Source: a virus
Strand: one strand, 5' to 3'
Length of the DNA stretch: 58,647 bases
IMG/VR virus record: IMGVR_UViG_3300046170_000213
Coordinates: 1 to 58,647 of that record
Under the pieces are notes generated by a model. That model searched no databases and was not told where the DNA came from. It was given only the letters and a program-made list of their open reading frames with translations. Shown piece by piece: positions 28,659 through 37,042 of the stretch. How positions within the stretch are numbered: the stretch's first letter is position 1; each line of letters opens with the position of its first letter. The position numbers and the translations under genes are program-made.

Positions 28659-29567
28659 TTAAGCACCTGGTGATGCAAAAATACCTCTAGGGTCTGATAC
28701 GCCAAATACGTATCTTTCTCTAGCTTTGTATCTTACGTTTCCAGTATCGAAATCGCCTTCCATTTTAGTAGTCAATGGAGCTCTTTCCATATGCTTCATT
28801 CCGTTAGGCACGTCTGTAGTGATATAGAACGCATCTGTGTCAGTTAAATAGTGGTTAACTGTGTATCCACCAGGAACCATTCCCATAGATACAAGTGCGT
28901 TAATATCATTATCAGCAGTTCCAACTCTTTGTGAAGACTTCATAAGTCTTTCAGCAGTGAATTGTAGTGCAGATGGAATGATCATCTTCACAGCTTTCGC
29001 AGCGATCTTTAAACCTCTTTCATCAGTAAGCGCAGCAATGTCAATCATTGATTGCTCTAATGAAGTTTCGTTTAAGTCCGCAGCTGTTGCCAATGTATTA
29101 CTGAAAGTTCCAGAAATAGTTGGGTGAGCTGTGTTGAAAAGAGATACACCATCACCTGAAGTGAATGTTAAACCTGGTAAACCATTGTTTAACGGTGCAG
29201 CTGCTTTAACTTGTTTAGTTTGAGCCATAGATCTTGCTAAAGCTTTTGTATATCTAGACGCAAGTCTGTCATACAAATTGTCCTCAATAGCTTCCTCAGT
29301 GATAGCAAACCCAAGAGCAATTGTCTCGTGTGTGTATCTAGCTGTGAAAGTTTCTTGAGCACTGTCGTAAGTTACACCAGAACCTTCTGGTTTAACTTGT
29401 GCTTGAGCGAAACCTGATAACATAACTTCTTCTTCAAAAGCTCTGTCAGATGACTCAGTTGTGTATATTTCAGCATGTTCTTGTTCATACTGTTTATACT
29501 CCAGGCCGAATAAGGCATTCAAACCTGGCTCTAGTTCTTTAACTAGTTGATTACGTGATATAGCCAT
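28659..29567 (-). CDS. Major capsid protein
   Basis: 302 residues. MAISRNQLVKELEPGLNALF; the acidic helix EHAEIYTTESSDRAFEEEVM; an extended-loop-like segment (ARYTHETIALGFAITEEAIE) and the C-terminal ARERYVFGVSDPRGIFASPG. It resembles the Mu gpT-like/HK97-fold capsid family of marine podoviruses. Position agrees: scaffold, two small proteins, capsid, then adaptors. Flanking hairpins suggest tuned expression. It should assemble the icosahedral shell. Confidence 0.85.
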   Translation of the reverse strand: MAISRNQLVKELEPGLNALFGLEYKQYEQEHAEIYTTESSDRAFEEEVMLSGFAQAQVKPEGSGVTYDSAQETFTARYTHETIALGFAITEEAIEDNLYDRLASRYTKALARSMAQTKQVKAAAPLNNGLPGLTFTSGDGVSLFNTAHPTISGTFSNTLATAADLNETSLEQSMIDIAALTDERGLKIAAKAVKMIIPSALQFTAERLMKSSQRVGTADNDINALVSMGMVPGGYTVNHYLTDTDAFYITTDVPNGMKHMERAPLTTKMEGDFDTGNVRYKARERYVFGVSDPRGIFASPGA

Positions 29568-29580
29568 AATTTAATACTCC

Positions 29581-30153
29581 TTATATACCCGCCACGTTGT
29601 TTCCAAGAATGTGCTCATTGATAATAATTCTAAGAGCAAAGCCCTCAGCAGTAGTATCTGAATGATCAGGATCTCTAGAAACACCTAGGATTTTAAGTTG
29701 AGCGATAGACGCACTTGTTGTAGCCGAAATTTTTGATTTCGAAATAAACAGTGGTGACGATCCAGCACTTACGACTTGGTCAGCACATCCACCAACTTCA
29801 TTTTGGTTGAATGCAGTGTCCGCAGACATGATTTCATAAACCTGTCTTGGGTCGTCATTTACGAAAGCAACGATATCAGTAGCAGTGTTACTTGCTGGTG
29901 AATAGTTGCTGAACGTTGGTTTACTAGTTGTAGCGTCAGTGTAGAAAACGCCGTTCAGTGAACCCAGATTGTTTGCATCTGTGTTACCTGAAGCGAGAAC
30001 AACTCCATCTGCAGTTAATTGCACCATTGCTGCGTGCGAAATTAAAGCAGAAGAAGCTGCAACGCTGTACTCTGTAAGAGCACCGACATTGTCAGACTGA
30101 CCAACTTTTTTAATGGGTCTAAAACCGAACCCAGTTGTTGACGCGTTAGCCAT
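29581..30153 (-). CDS. Capsid-associated structural protein
   Basis: 190 residues. MANASTTGFGFRPIKKVGQS, with a beta-rich centre and the conserved C-terminal segment LKILGVSRDPDHSDTTAEGF. Consistently found next to the major capsid gene in this phage group; probably a head decoration or stabilising protein. AAGGAG ribosome site. Confidence 0.7.
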   Translation of the reverse strand: MANASTTGFGFRPIKKVGQSDNVGALTEYSVAASSALISHAAMVQLTADGVVLASGNTDANNLGSLNGVFYTDATTSKPTFSNYSPASNTATDIVAFVNDDPRQVYEIMSADTAFNQNEVGGCADQVVSAGSSPLFISKSKISATTSASIAQLKILGVSRDPDHSDTTAEGFALRIIINEHILGNNVAGI

Positions 30154-30169
30154 ACGTTTCTCCTTAAAT

Positions 30170-30196
30170 GTACCTGCCCTTTCGGGCCTCCAGTAC
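30170..30196 (-). terminator. GNRA-type hairpin upstream of capsid genes
   Basis: GCCC-GAAA-GGGC stem-loop on the minus strand, extended by a flanking GTAC/GTAC pairing across an internal loop. It lies in the 76-base gap between the 30230 gene and the capsid-associated gene. It may be a leader or processing hairpin. Confidence 0.5.
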
Positions 30197-30229
30197 GGTT
30201 AATTCGCTGGTTTCGGAATTGTTAAAAAA

Positions 30230-30727
30230 TTAACTTTTCTTTGAACCACCGAAGGTTACACGAGTATCTCTATCAACATTGATAGGCATACTCTTATGCT
30301 GTTCCTTCGCAAGATCGGCATCTATTGCAGCCTGCTGATCCTGTGCCTGTCTGGCATAGTATTCAGTTCTTTGCTGCGCGATCTCCTCTGGTACCCTTGT
30401 CAGCACAAGGCCTCCGTGCCCGATCACCCCTGCGTATTTGCCATCTGCGATAGTTGGAAAGTCCTCTTCGGGATATTCATCTGATCTTACTAACTCATAC
30501 CCGGATCTTAAGCGTCCTTGTATGTTTTTCGTATCAACGAATCCTAGGATTTCTGTCCTGACCCATCTGTGTCTATATCCATTTGGCGCGTTGGGCGTAT
30601 CTAAGTACGATGGTGGAGTCCAAACTTTCGGTCTCTCTTGTGGAGCTACCGTTTTTGCCTGTGCTTCAACTTTTGTCGAATCACTTTTCTTTGCTTGGCT
30701 CGCACGAGTTGGTTGTTCTTTTTTCAT
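30230..30727 (-). CDS. Conserved head-region protein, 165 aa
   Basis: Lys/Ala/Gln-rich disordered N-terminus, then a conserved core (YRHRWVRTEILGFVDTKNIQ; RSGYELVRSDEYPEEDFPTI; YAGVIGHGGLVLTRVPEEIA) and a charged C-terminal helix. The core is characteristic of a family found between scaffold and capsid in marine podoviruses, with no assigned role. A head-completion or capsid-binding factor is plausible. Confidence 0.65.
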   Translation of the reverse strand: MKKEQPTRASQAKKSDSTKVEAQAKTVAPQERPKVWTPPSYLDTPNAPNGYRHRWVRTEILGFVDTKNIQGRLRSGYELVRSDEYPEEDFPTIADGKYAGVIGHGGLVLTRVPEEIAQQRTEYYARQAQDQQAAIDADLAKEQHKSMPINVDRDTRVTFGGSKKS

Positions 30728-30731
30728 ATGC

Positions 30732-31739
30732 CTATACCTCCTTCGTGTTCATAAGTTGTTTCGCATATTCTTCTAGTGGCACACCTAATTTTTTAGCAAT
30801 TGCTACTTGAGATGATGTGAGTCTCACTGATTTACGACTAGTCTTTGAACTACGCGTTGCAGAGGCAACGGTTTGTGTAGGTTTACTAACCGATTTGTCC
30901 ATAGGTTTATCAAATTTATGCGGAAATTCCAACCTAATTCTTTTGTCGATTTCCGTATAATATTCGTCAGACCTAGGGTCAATTCCTTCTTCTTCGGTAA
31001 GTTTTCTATGCAAATCAAACGCTGTATACGTCATTGCACTATCTTTACCGAACCATTCATTATCATTAGCCCAATCTTCTGCCCTTGGATCGGGAGGAGT
31101 TTGAGCCTGTTGTCTTGGTTGTTGATATAATGGAGGTTGTTGAACAGGTACTTCTTTAGCTGCAGTTTCCTGCATTTGATGTTGAGTTTTTAACTCAGCT
31201 AATTTACCTTGTTCATAACCCAGTTGAGAAATAGCAGCCAAAGCTTCTGTCTCAGCTTTAGAGTCTTCGTTCTGTCTAGCCGCTCTTAATTTTTCTTGAG
31301 CCGCTGCGATAGAAGAAGTAATTCTTCCTTCCATTTCTGCAACATAATTTTTATCTAAAGAATCTGCCGTAGTTTTAAATTGGTCTCTTTCCTTTTTAAC
31401 ACTATCAGCAAAACGTAAAGCTTCTTCTTTTTGTCTTTCAGCTTCACGCATTCTTTTCGTTAATTTAGCTATTCGCTTTTTAACGCCTTCAGAATACTCT
31501 TCAATTTGCTTACTGTTGTCTTCTTGTTGATCACTTGCTTGAACATCAGATTGCTCCACAGGTTTCTCAGATGAGTCACCGGCGCTACCACCGTCTTCAA
31601 GTTTTGTTTCACGTTCGTTTTCATATGTTTTGTCCTCTGTCGGCTGCTCTGCAACCTGTTCTGTTTTTTCTTCTGGCAATTGAATATCTACTTCGGGACC
31701 GGAAGTATCGATATCAACTGTTTTATTTTCTTCTTGCAT
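30732..31739 (-). CDS. Putative scaffolding protein
   Basis: 335 residues. Strongly acidic, disordered N-terminus (Glu/Asp/Gln-rich to about residue 80), long charged helices (VKKRIAKLTKRMREAERQKE), Pro/Gln linker, and a basic C-terminal domain (SSKTSRKSVRLTSSQVAIAK). This architecture with a positively charged end is that of internal scaffolds, which bind the capsid through the basic tail. Position just before the capsid supports this. Confidence 0.75.
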   Translation of the reverse strand: MQEENKTVDIDTSGPEVDIQLPEEKTEQVAEQPTEDKTYENERETKLEDGGSAGDSSEKPVEQSDVQASDQQEDNSKQIEEYSEGVKKRIAKLTKRMREAERQKEEALRFADSVKKERDQFKTTADSLDKNYVAEMEGRITSSIAAAQEKLRAARQNEDSKAETEALAAISQLGYEQGKLAELKTQHQMQETAAKEVPVQQPPLYQQPRQQAQTPPDPRAEDWANDNEWFGKDSAMTYTAFDLHRKLTEEEGIDPRSDEYYTEIDKRIRLEFPHKFDKPMDKSVSKPTQTVASATRSSKTSRKSVRLTSSQVAIAKKLGVPLEEYAKQLMNTKEV

Positions 31740-31756
31740 AGTTCCTCCTATGATTA

Positions 31757-32191
31757 TTAAAATTCGTGGAATATATCTTCAGGGTTTTCCACGGTTGCTA
31801 AAACTTCATCATCATTCAAAAGTCTTATCTCACCCCCATCTATTTTAATTCGTGATCCAGCATATCTTGCAAAGATAATCCAATCACCTTTTTTACACCA
31901 TGGTCCTTCTGGATATCTTTCTTTATCATAGCAGTGTGGACCCATTCTTAAAACTAATCCACAAGTTGATGCTACTTGCGAACGTTCTACTGTTTCATCT
32001 GCTAATAATAAACCACCTTTAGTTTTTTCTTTTTGTTTAAAAGGTAAAACTAATATTCTCCAACCTGTTGGTTCTGGTAGTTTTGATTCTTCGTTTATTT
32101 CTTTTTTCTCTTTTTTTTCAACACCAACTAGTTCTTTATTTGGTAGAACTATCTTTTGTTTTGATGCTGATAATTGTTCCTTCACTGTCAT
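31757..32191 (-). CDS. groES: Phage GroES-like co-chaperonin
   Basis: 144 residues: a basic 45-residue N-terminal extension, then a GroES fold. EPTGWRILVLPFKQKEKTKG corresponds to the start of the barrel and the mobile loop (KEKTKGGLLLADETVERSQV), and GDWIIFARYAGSRIKIDGGE to the C-terminal strands. The phage protein would dock on the host GroEL and may enlarge or alter the folding chamber for capsid proteins, like T4 gp31 in role. It sits directly beside the scaffold gene. Confidence 0.85.
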   Translation of the reverse strand: MTVKEQLSASKQKIVLPNKELVGVEKKEKKEINEESKLPEPTGWRILVLPFKQKEKTKGGLLLADETVERSQVASTCGLVLRMGPHCYDKERYPEGPWCKKGDWIIFARYAGSRIKIDGGEIRLLNDDEVLATVENPEDIFHEF

Positions 32192-32369
32192 TTTGCTCCT
32201 TTGTTTTTAGCAGGGTGGATATTTCCTGTAATAAATACTGATAAGTTCGTATTTGCCCTAACATATACTGGTATTTTTCCATACTGTCAACATTACCGTT
32301 AGTCATTGCAACTACAACGTCATCGTGTCTCATCTTAATTACTTTTCTTATTTTATCTATAAAGTCCAT
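32188..32369 (-). CDS. Small helical protein upstream of GroES, probable 3' slip
   Basis: MDFIDKIRKVIKMRHDDVVV, then YMLGQIRTYQYLLQEISTLL, a two-helix protein of about 60 residues. A literal reading runs to 32136 and over the GroES start. One missing A near 32200 would instead end it at a TGA overlapping the GroES ATG (ATGA), the usual coupling in this genome. Function unknown, though the family recurs at this location. Confidence 0.55.
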
Positions 32370-32606
32370 TATAGTGACTCTCCTCTTTCTGGTTCAAACT
32401 CATCTAATACATCTATCTTTTCTTTTGCCGCAGCTATTTTTTCGAATTTGCTTATTAACTTCTTCTATGTGTTGTGGGTGTTCTCCGATACCTACTGAGT
32501 TATCCAAAAAAATATTTGCAGTTGCATCTGCTTCTGCAATATCAGCTTCGTATCTAGCTCTTAGTGCGTCTAGTATTGCTCTTCTCATTTTTTCTAACAT
32601 TTCCAC
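32369..32606 (-). CDS. Small helical head-region protein, frameshifted
   Basis: MEMLEKMRRAILDALRARYE, then an Ala/Asp-rich helix. The frame slips near 32445 in an A run and continues as FEKIAAAKEKIDVLDEFEPE, ending GESL at 32369 (TAATG coupling). About 78 residues. No known function. Confidence 0.55.
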
Positions 32607-32881
32607 CTTCTCCGTGCTTGTCTTATTCGTGAATTAGGATCGTTTTGAGTTTTTGCTGATGACCGTTTTAATTGTCCTAGTGATCTAGCGCAGTATGATT
32701 TCCTACGATTAGCAGCTTTTGATCCTGGCTTCACTTTTCCAGTCACGGCTGTTTTTAGTTTACTTCCAGGATTTGCTCTTCTATAGGCAGCGACACCTGC
32801 TTTAGTCATGCCTGCTCCAGACTTTGTAGATCTGTAGTTTTTTTTACTTCTTGAAATAGGGTTTTCTTTTCTTTCAGCCAT
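32594..32881 (-). CDS. Basic Arg/Lys-rich conserved protein
   Basis: 95 residues with the conserved marine phage motif GAGMTKAGVAAYRRANPGSK and a C-rich Arg tail (SYCARSLGQLKRSSAK; RIRQARRRWKC), similar to small DUF6321-like proteins. Strong positive charge suggests DNA or capsid-interior binding. Overlaps the next gene by 13 bases. Confidence 0.65.
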   Translation of the reverse strand: MAERKENPISRSKKNYRSTKSGAGMTKAGVAAYRRANPGSKLKTAVTGKVKPGSKAANRRKSYCARSLGQLKRSSAKTQNDPNSRIRQARRRWKC

Positions 32882-33156
32882 TATACTCTACCTCCGAACG
32901 CCATTCGTTTTCGTTTTGCAAATGTTGCAACGTTGGTTGGCTTGCCTCCAGGATTACCCGCAGCTCTTTTTCGTTTGACAGCACTCGCCTTTTGCGAGCT
33001 TGACATCCGTGTGGCTTTTGCAAGTGGGACGCACTTTGGATATTTTCTTTTCGAGCCTTTGCTTCTCCCGCAAGGTTGATACTTCCCGTTCTTCTTCGGT
33101 GCTCCAATATCTACCCATTTGTCTTTGACCCATTTTCTTAGACCACCTTCAGCCAT
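32881..33156 (-). CDS. Basic zinc-ribbon-like protein, DUF5872-like
   Basis: 91 residues. RKWVKDKWVDIGAPKKNGKY, PCGRSKGSKRKYPKCVPLAK (two Cys) and the C-terminal KRMAFGGRV Gly-Gly end. The WV-IG-PCG-Cys-P pattern matches a small family common in marine phages. Starts TAATG-coupled to its neighbour. Probably a virion nucleic-acid-binding protein. Confidence 0.65.
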   Translation of the reverse strand: MAEGGLRKWVKDKWVDIGAPKKNGKYQPCGRSKGSKRKYPKCVPLAKATRMSSSQKASAVKRKRAAGNPGGKPTNVATFAKRKRMAFGGRV

Positions 33157-33305
33157 TATTTTCTCTTGGATTTCTTTTTCTTCTTGCCACCTGGTGTAAC
33201 TTTACCTGAACATACGGCTGAACCGTACATGTTGGCATATGCTGAAGGATATACTTTGAATTTTCTTTTAGCGGCTGCTTTGCCTTTTGCACAAAGTTTA
33301 GCCAT
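33156..33305 (-). CDS. 49-aa basic conserved protein, Cys pair
   Basis: MAKLCAKGKAAAKRKFKVYP, then SAYANMYGSAVCSGKVTPGG and a poly-Lys tail. The KVYPSAYAN core with two Cys residues recurs in marine phages. Coupled through TAATG at both sides. Virion-associated, function unknown. Confidence 0.6.
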   Translation of the reverse strand: MAKLCAKGKAAAKRKFKVYPSAYANMYGSAVCSGKVTPGGKKKKKSKRK

Positions 33306-33451
33306 TACTTAGCTCTTCCGCCATCTTTCATGTAACCCATTTTGTTTCTAACTTTTTTAGGTAACTTTTTTAGACCTTTTTGTTTTGGTGTAACCGGTTT
33401 TAAAACTTTTTTACCGTTTTTAAACATAGGTCTTTTCATCATTCCAGGCAT
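33305..33451 (-). CDS. 48-aa basic protein with Gly-Gly C-terminus
   Basis: MPGMMKRPMFKNGKKVLKPV, then a Lys-rich helix and the end GYMKDGGRAK, the same Gly-Gly tail motif seen in larger virion proteins. Lies between two very basic genes, with TAATG coupling. Function unknown. Confidence 0.55.
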   Translation of the reverse strand: MPGMMKRPMFKNGKKVLKPVTPKQKGLKKLPKKVRNKMGYMKDGGRAK

Positions 33452-33846
33452 TATTTTTTCTTGCTACGGCTTGCTTTTTTTACAGCTCTACCGCCCTTTT
33501 TAGTTTTTCTAACTCTACCACCTTTTTTGAAGTAACCCTCTAGACCCATGTCCATATTTCTATATTGAGACATGTCGGGTGCCATATAATCTAAATCTAC
33601 TTCAGATAAATCCATTTTATTTATTCTAGGGTCAGCAAGAATAGATTTTCTTTTTCTCTTACCCATGTTTTTTGTTAACATAGCAGGTAACGAACTGTCT
33701 GAATAAGCCGCATTTGATGTCATTGCTTTTATTGCATCAGCGTTTGTAGATGCCCTTCCTTTTCTTCCTAAAGCTGCTGCACCAAGACCAAGCGCTAGTA
33801 AGGGAGCCGCTTTTTTAAGAAATTTTTTTATTTTTTTCTTCGCCAT
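33451..33846 (-). CDS. Small virion protein with hydrophobic N-terminus and Gly-Gly tail
   Basis: 131 residues: a Lys-rich start with a short hydrophobic run (KFLKKAAPLLALGLGAAALG), a charged middle (RKRKSILADPRINKMDLSEV), and a basic end with FKKGGRVRKTKKGG. Could insert in membranes or bind DNA in the virion. No known family. Confidence 0.55.
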   Translation of the reverse strand: MAKKKIKKFLKKAAPLLALGLGAAALGRKGRASTNADAIKAMTSNAAYSDSSLPAMLTKNMGKRKRKSILADPRINKMDLSEVDLDYMAPDMSQYRNMDMGLEGYFKKGGRVRKTKKGGRAVKKASRSKKK

Positions 33847-34235
33847 TATTTTTTTCCTCCGTGATTTTTAAAAATCTGTGTACCCTTTATACCATAAATG
33901 CTCGCAACGACAAGGATCCAAAGATTTGTGAACCATGACGGGAGCGTAGAGAACATATCAAAGAATAATTTTACTTTATCCATTGCTGTTGGGTCCTCAC
34001 TTACAACTGCCCAAGCCAAAATTACGATGGGCGCCGATAGAATTAACAAAACCGCCTCGTCCTTCCAGTCCGATTGTCTAGCTTCTAAAAGTTTTCCTTG
34101 GTAAGCTTCCTGTCCTTCGGCCATTTTAGTAGCATGCATAAGTTGTGCATCTGACATTGCCATCTTAGTCTTCTGCTTATTAGCATAAATCTTACTTCCA
34201 GCAGAGACGGCTAATTTAATTGCCGATAACCACAT
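33846..34235 (-). CDS. Three-helix holin
   Basis: I choose ATG 34235 (MWLSAIKLAVSAGSKIYANK); upstream codons overlap the previous stop. About 129 residues with a hydrophobic N-terminal helix, a soluble helix rich in Ala/Gln, then two membrane helices (AVLLILSAPIVILAWAVV; FTNLWILVVASIYGIKGT) and a basic end. This is the layout of the 3TM holin family used by phages and gene transfer agents for release. It would permeabilise the inner membrane for the M15 lysin, although the two lie 30 kb apart. Confidence 0.7.
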   Translation of the reverse strand: MWLSAIKLAVSAGSKIYANKQKTKMAMSDAQLMHATKMAEGQEAYQGKLLEARQSDWKDEAVLLILSAPIVILAWAVVSEDPTAMDKVKLFFDMFSTLPSWFTNLWILVVASIYGIKGTQIFKNHGGKK

Positions 34236-34237
34236 GA

Positions 34238-34429
34238 TTAGTACCAATCTGCTTTGCTTTTCTTTTCTGCAAGCATTCTTCTTTGACCTTTTACTTGAAC
34301 AGACTGAGTTTCAGTAGGATTTGACACCTCAACTTCAACTCCACCGTTTAGTAAACCGTCTTTATTCAAGAACATGTCATGATCTACATGAGTCATGCCT
34401 GCGTGACTGTTTTTTTTATTTTTTTTCAT
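34238..34429 (-). CDS. 63-aa conserved phage protein
   Basis: MKKNKKNSHAGMTHVDHDMF, then LNKDGLLNGGVEVEVSNPTE and a basic tail ending SKADWY. It contains a short LLNGGVEVEV stretch like the Gly-Gly motif. Starts 3 bases after the portal stop. Function unknown. Confidence 0.5.
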   Translation of the reverse strand: MKKNKKNSHAGMTHVDHDMFLNKDGLLNGGVEVEVSNPTETQSVQVKGQRRMLAEKKSKADWY

Positions 34430-34431
34430 AT

Positions 34432-36940
34432 TTATTCTCCAGTTTTTCGAATGATTGCAACATTTCCAGGCATTTGATCCGAACTCGGAAGAGTTTTACC
34501 TAAAATAGTTTTTCAATCGATGTATTAGCTCTTAGTTTAGCCAATTCTTCGTTTTGTTCAAGCTTATCTTCTTGATTTCCTTGATTCATCATAGCTCTTG
34601 ACTTGTCTAAGTTCAATCTTTGATCAGCTTGGTCGTGTTTTTGTTGGTTATCCATGGCTCTAAGGTCTAATTCTCTTGCTTTTAGCTTCGCAATTGGATC
34701 ATTTCCAAAGTCACCCATGATTTTGTTTTCTTCTTCCTTAAATTCTTGAGTCATATCTGCAATTAACTTAGCTTTTCTTGCTTCAATACCCATACTTAAC
34801 TGCATAATCTGCTGTTGAATCTCAGGACTCTGTGCCATTTGTGGATTTTGTTGTGCCATTTGTTGTAGTTGCATTAATTGTTGTATCTCTTCTCTGAACT
34901 CTACTTCTAACTGCTCTTGTGCCATTAAAGAAATATGTTCAAAAATATTTTTTTGTAATGCACCCATAACTGGTGGACTATTTTTAGCCATATTAGTTGC
35001 CATAAAATTTAAATGAGAAGTTATATGTGCTCTGTGATCTTGACCTTTAAATGCTTGAAAAGGTTTACCACTCATTGCCATAATATTTTCTGCTGCTGGG
35101 TCCATTGGCATTGGTTGTTGAGGTGGTGGTAAGATTCTATTAATATCTTTTACACCGATTGCAGAATACATATCTTTATAAGCCTCATACAAATTGTGCA
35201 TTCCAGGATTAGGACATTGCAAGTTGTAATTCTGTTTGAGCCATAGACTTATTCTTTGTGATTGTGAAAATATATTTGGATCTGCTATAGGTAAGATATC
35301 TACTTTTTCATCAAAGTCTGCAACCTTAATATTTCTTTGTCCACCTACAACGTCATATGGATATTCTGGTGGAAGATAAGTTTTAAATACATCAGCTAAT
35401 AATACAAATTCTTTTTTAAGCGCCACATACAATCTTTTATGTATGGCTGACATGACTCTGGAACCACGTTCTAAAAGAGCAATGGTCGTTCCAACAGCGG
35501 CCTGCTGGTTGCCGTCACCGACCTGCATGTCAGCTATGGCGGCAAATCGTTGTCCTGCTTGAACCACTATTCCCATTAATTGTAATAATGTTGCTGATGG
35601 TTCTTTGAAAGGTAAAGGCATAAATGCATCTCTGATGTTTCCTCCAGGTGCATCTACATCTCTAAACTCTCCAGGTTGAATCGATTGCGCTTCATCTCTA
35701 ACACGAATACCTCTTTGTTTAAATCCAGCTGGCATATTTGAAAACGTACCAGCGTCTAATAATTGTCTAAGTGCATTCGTTGCAGTTCGTGATAATCCAC
35801 CGATCATGTGAATTAATCCAAAACCGTAAAAACCTAGTCCCGGTAAAAATTTAAAGTGTGTAAAATATTCTACTTTACTTTTTGTTGGATCTTCTGCTTT
35901 ATAGTTTCTTCTAATTGATAGAACTTCTCTTGACGATGTATCGACTGTTACAATGTAAGGAAGTTTAATTCCTGTTGGGTTTTGTTCCATGTCTTTATCT
36001 TCAAAACCTTCTAGGTCAATATTTGTATGTATTTCTAGAATAGTGAACATCTGTTCGTCTCTAGTTTTCTTAACTCCTTCAAGTTCTCTTTCTTTTTTCT
36101 CTACTTCTGTTTCTTGTGCATAGCCTGGTGTAATTTCTATGTCTCTATAAAAACCAGACACTTGTTTTTTTCTTAATTCATTTTCTGACATTTTTAAAAC
36201 ATGCACGATTGAATCTGCATCTTCTAAAGATGTTGCAGTGTATGGAACTATCAGGTCATCTGCCGGAACAAATTTAGACACGGCTCTGTCAAGAATTTCA
36301 TCGTAATAAATTTTCTTGAAAGCAGAGCCGCTAAGAGGGAGATAAAAAAGTAACTGATCGAACTCGGGTTCATACTCTTTCATCACGTTCATGAGTTGAT
36401 AGTTCATGAAATTTTTTACTCTCGTTGACTGCTCTTCTTTTTGTCTTGAAGGTATACCCATAATTTGAGTATGCACTGGACCAGTCGCTGGAAGTAATTC
36501 TTTGTAAGCTTGTGCTTGAAACTGTGTTACTGCTTCTGCTAATACAGGGTGAGTTGCACCACTTGCATTTGAGAATGGTTGAGATCTTGTCTCGTATTTA
36601 AATCCTAATAAATCTAAACCTTTTGTGTATGCATCTTCCCAATCTTTTCTAGATGCTTTGTACTGTGTGTAGTTTTCAAAAAGTTCAGAACCTAATCTAC
36701 CTAAAACATCTTCAGGTAGTAAGTCTGCTAAGTTATCAAAATGTTCGTTAGTTCCTGGCTGGTTTACAGCTTCAGGATCAAAAGTGATTGTAGCACCACC
36801 GTCTTCGTCTTGTTCAACTTGACATCTTCTGGTCCAACTTGTTCTTCAATATTATCTTGAGAAGCTTCTGCTATCTCCTCTTCGCTAGGTAACTTTATTT
36901 CCTGCTCTACGTTTGGTAAAGACTTGTCTATTGTTGACAT
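34432..36940 (-). CDS. Portal protein, P22-type, two frameshifts
   Basis: Starts at ATG 36940 (MSTIDKSLPNVEQEIKLPSE) with a GGAG ribosome site and a hairpin leader. A slip near 36830 rejoins as EQDEDGGATITFDPEAVN and a long continuous frame. Another near 34512 (one A lost in AAAAAA) adds a short tail ending NVAIIRKTGE. Total about 835 residues. The helical wing and stem (GFGLIHMIGGLSRTATNALR; QLLDAGTFSNMPAGFKQRGI) and the Gln/Met-rich C-terminus fit the P22-like portal family of podoviruses. It forms the dodecameric vertex ring for packaging and exit of DNA. Confidence 0.85.
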
Positions 36941-36959
36941 TATTTTTCTCCGAGTTCGA

Positions 36960-37022
36960 CACCACTATAATCTTTTTTTCAGGAACATTCAACCCCTGTG
37001 GGTTAGGGTCCTCTAAGTGGTG
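36960..37022 (-). promoter_or_regulatory. Structured leader of the portal gene
   Basis: Long-range pairing CACCACT (minus strand, 37022-37016) with AGTGGTG (36966-36960) encloses a hairpin AACCC-ACAG-GGGTT (37004-36991). The remaining bases are A/T-rich. It lies between the 37043 gene and the portal ribosome site and could modulate portal translation or protect the message. Confidence 0.5.
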
Positions 37023-37042
37023 GAATTGTAGTCGTTAGTTTT

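Noticed and set aside
32874-33107. Overlapping minus-strand frame in the basic protein region
   Set aside because: Out-of-frame shadow of the DUF5872-like gene at 32881-33156.
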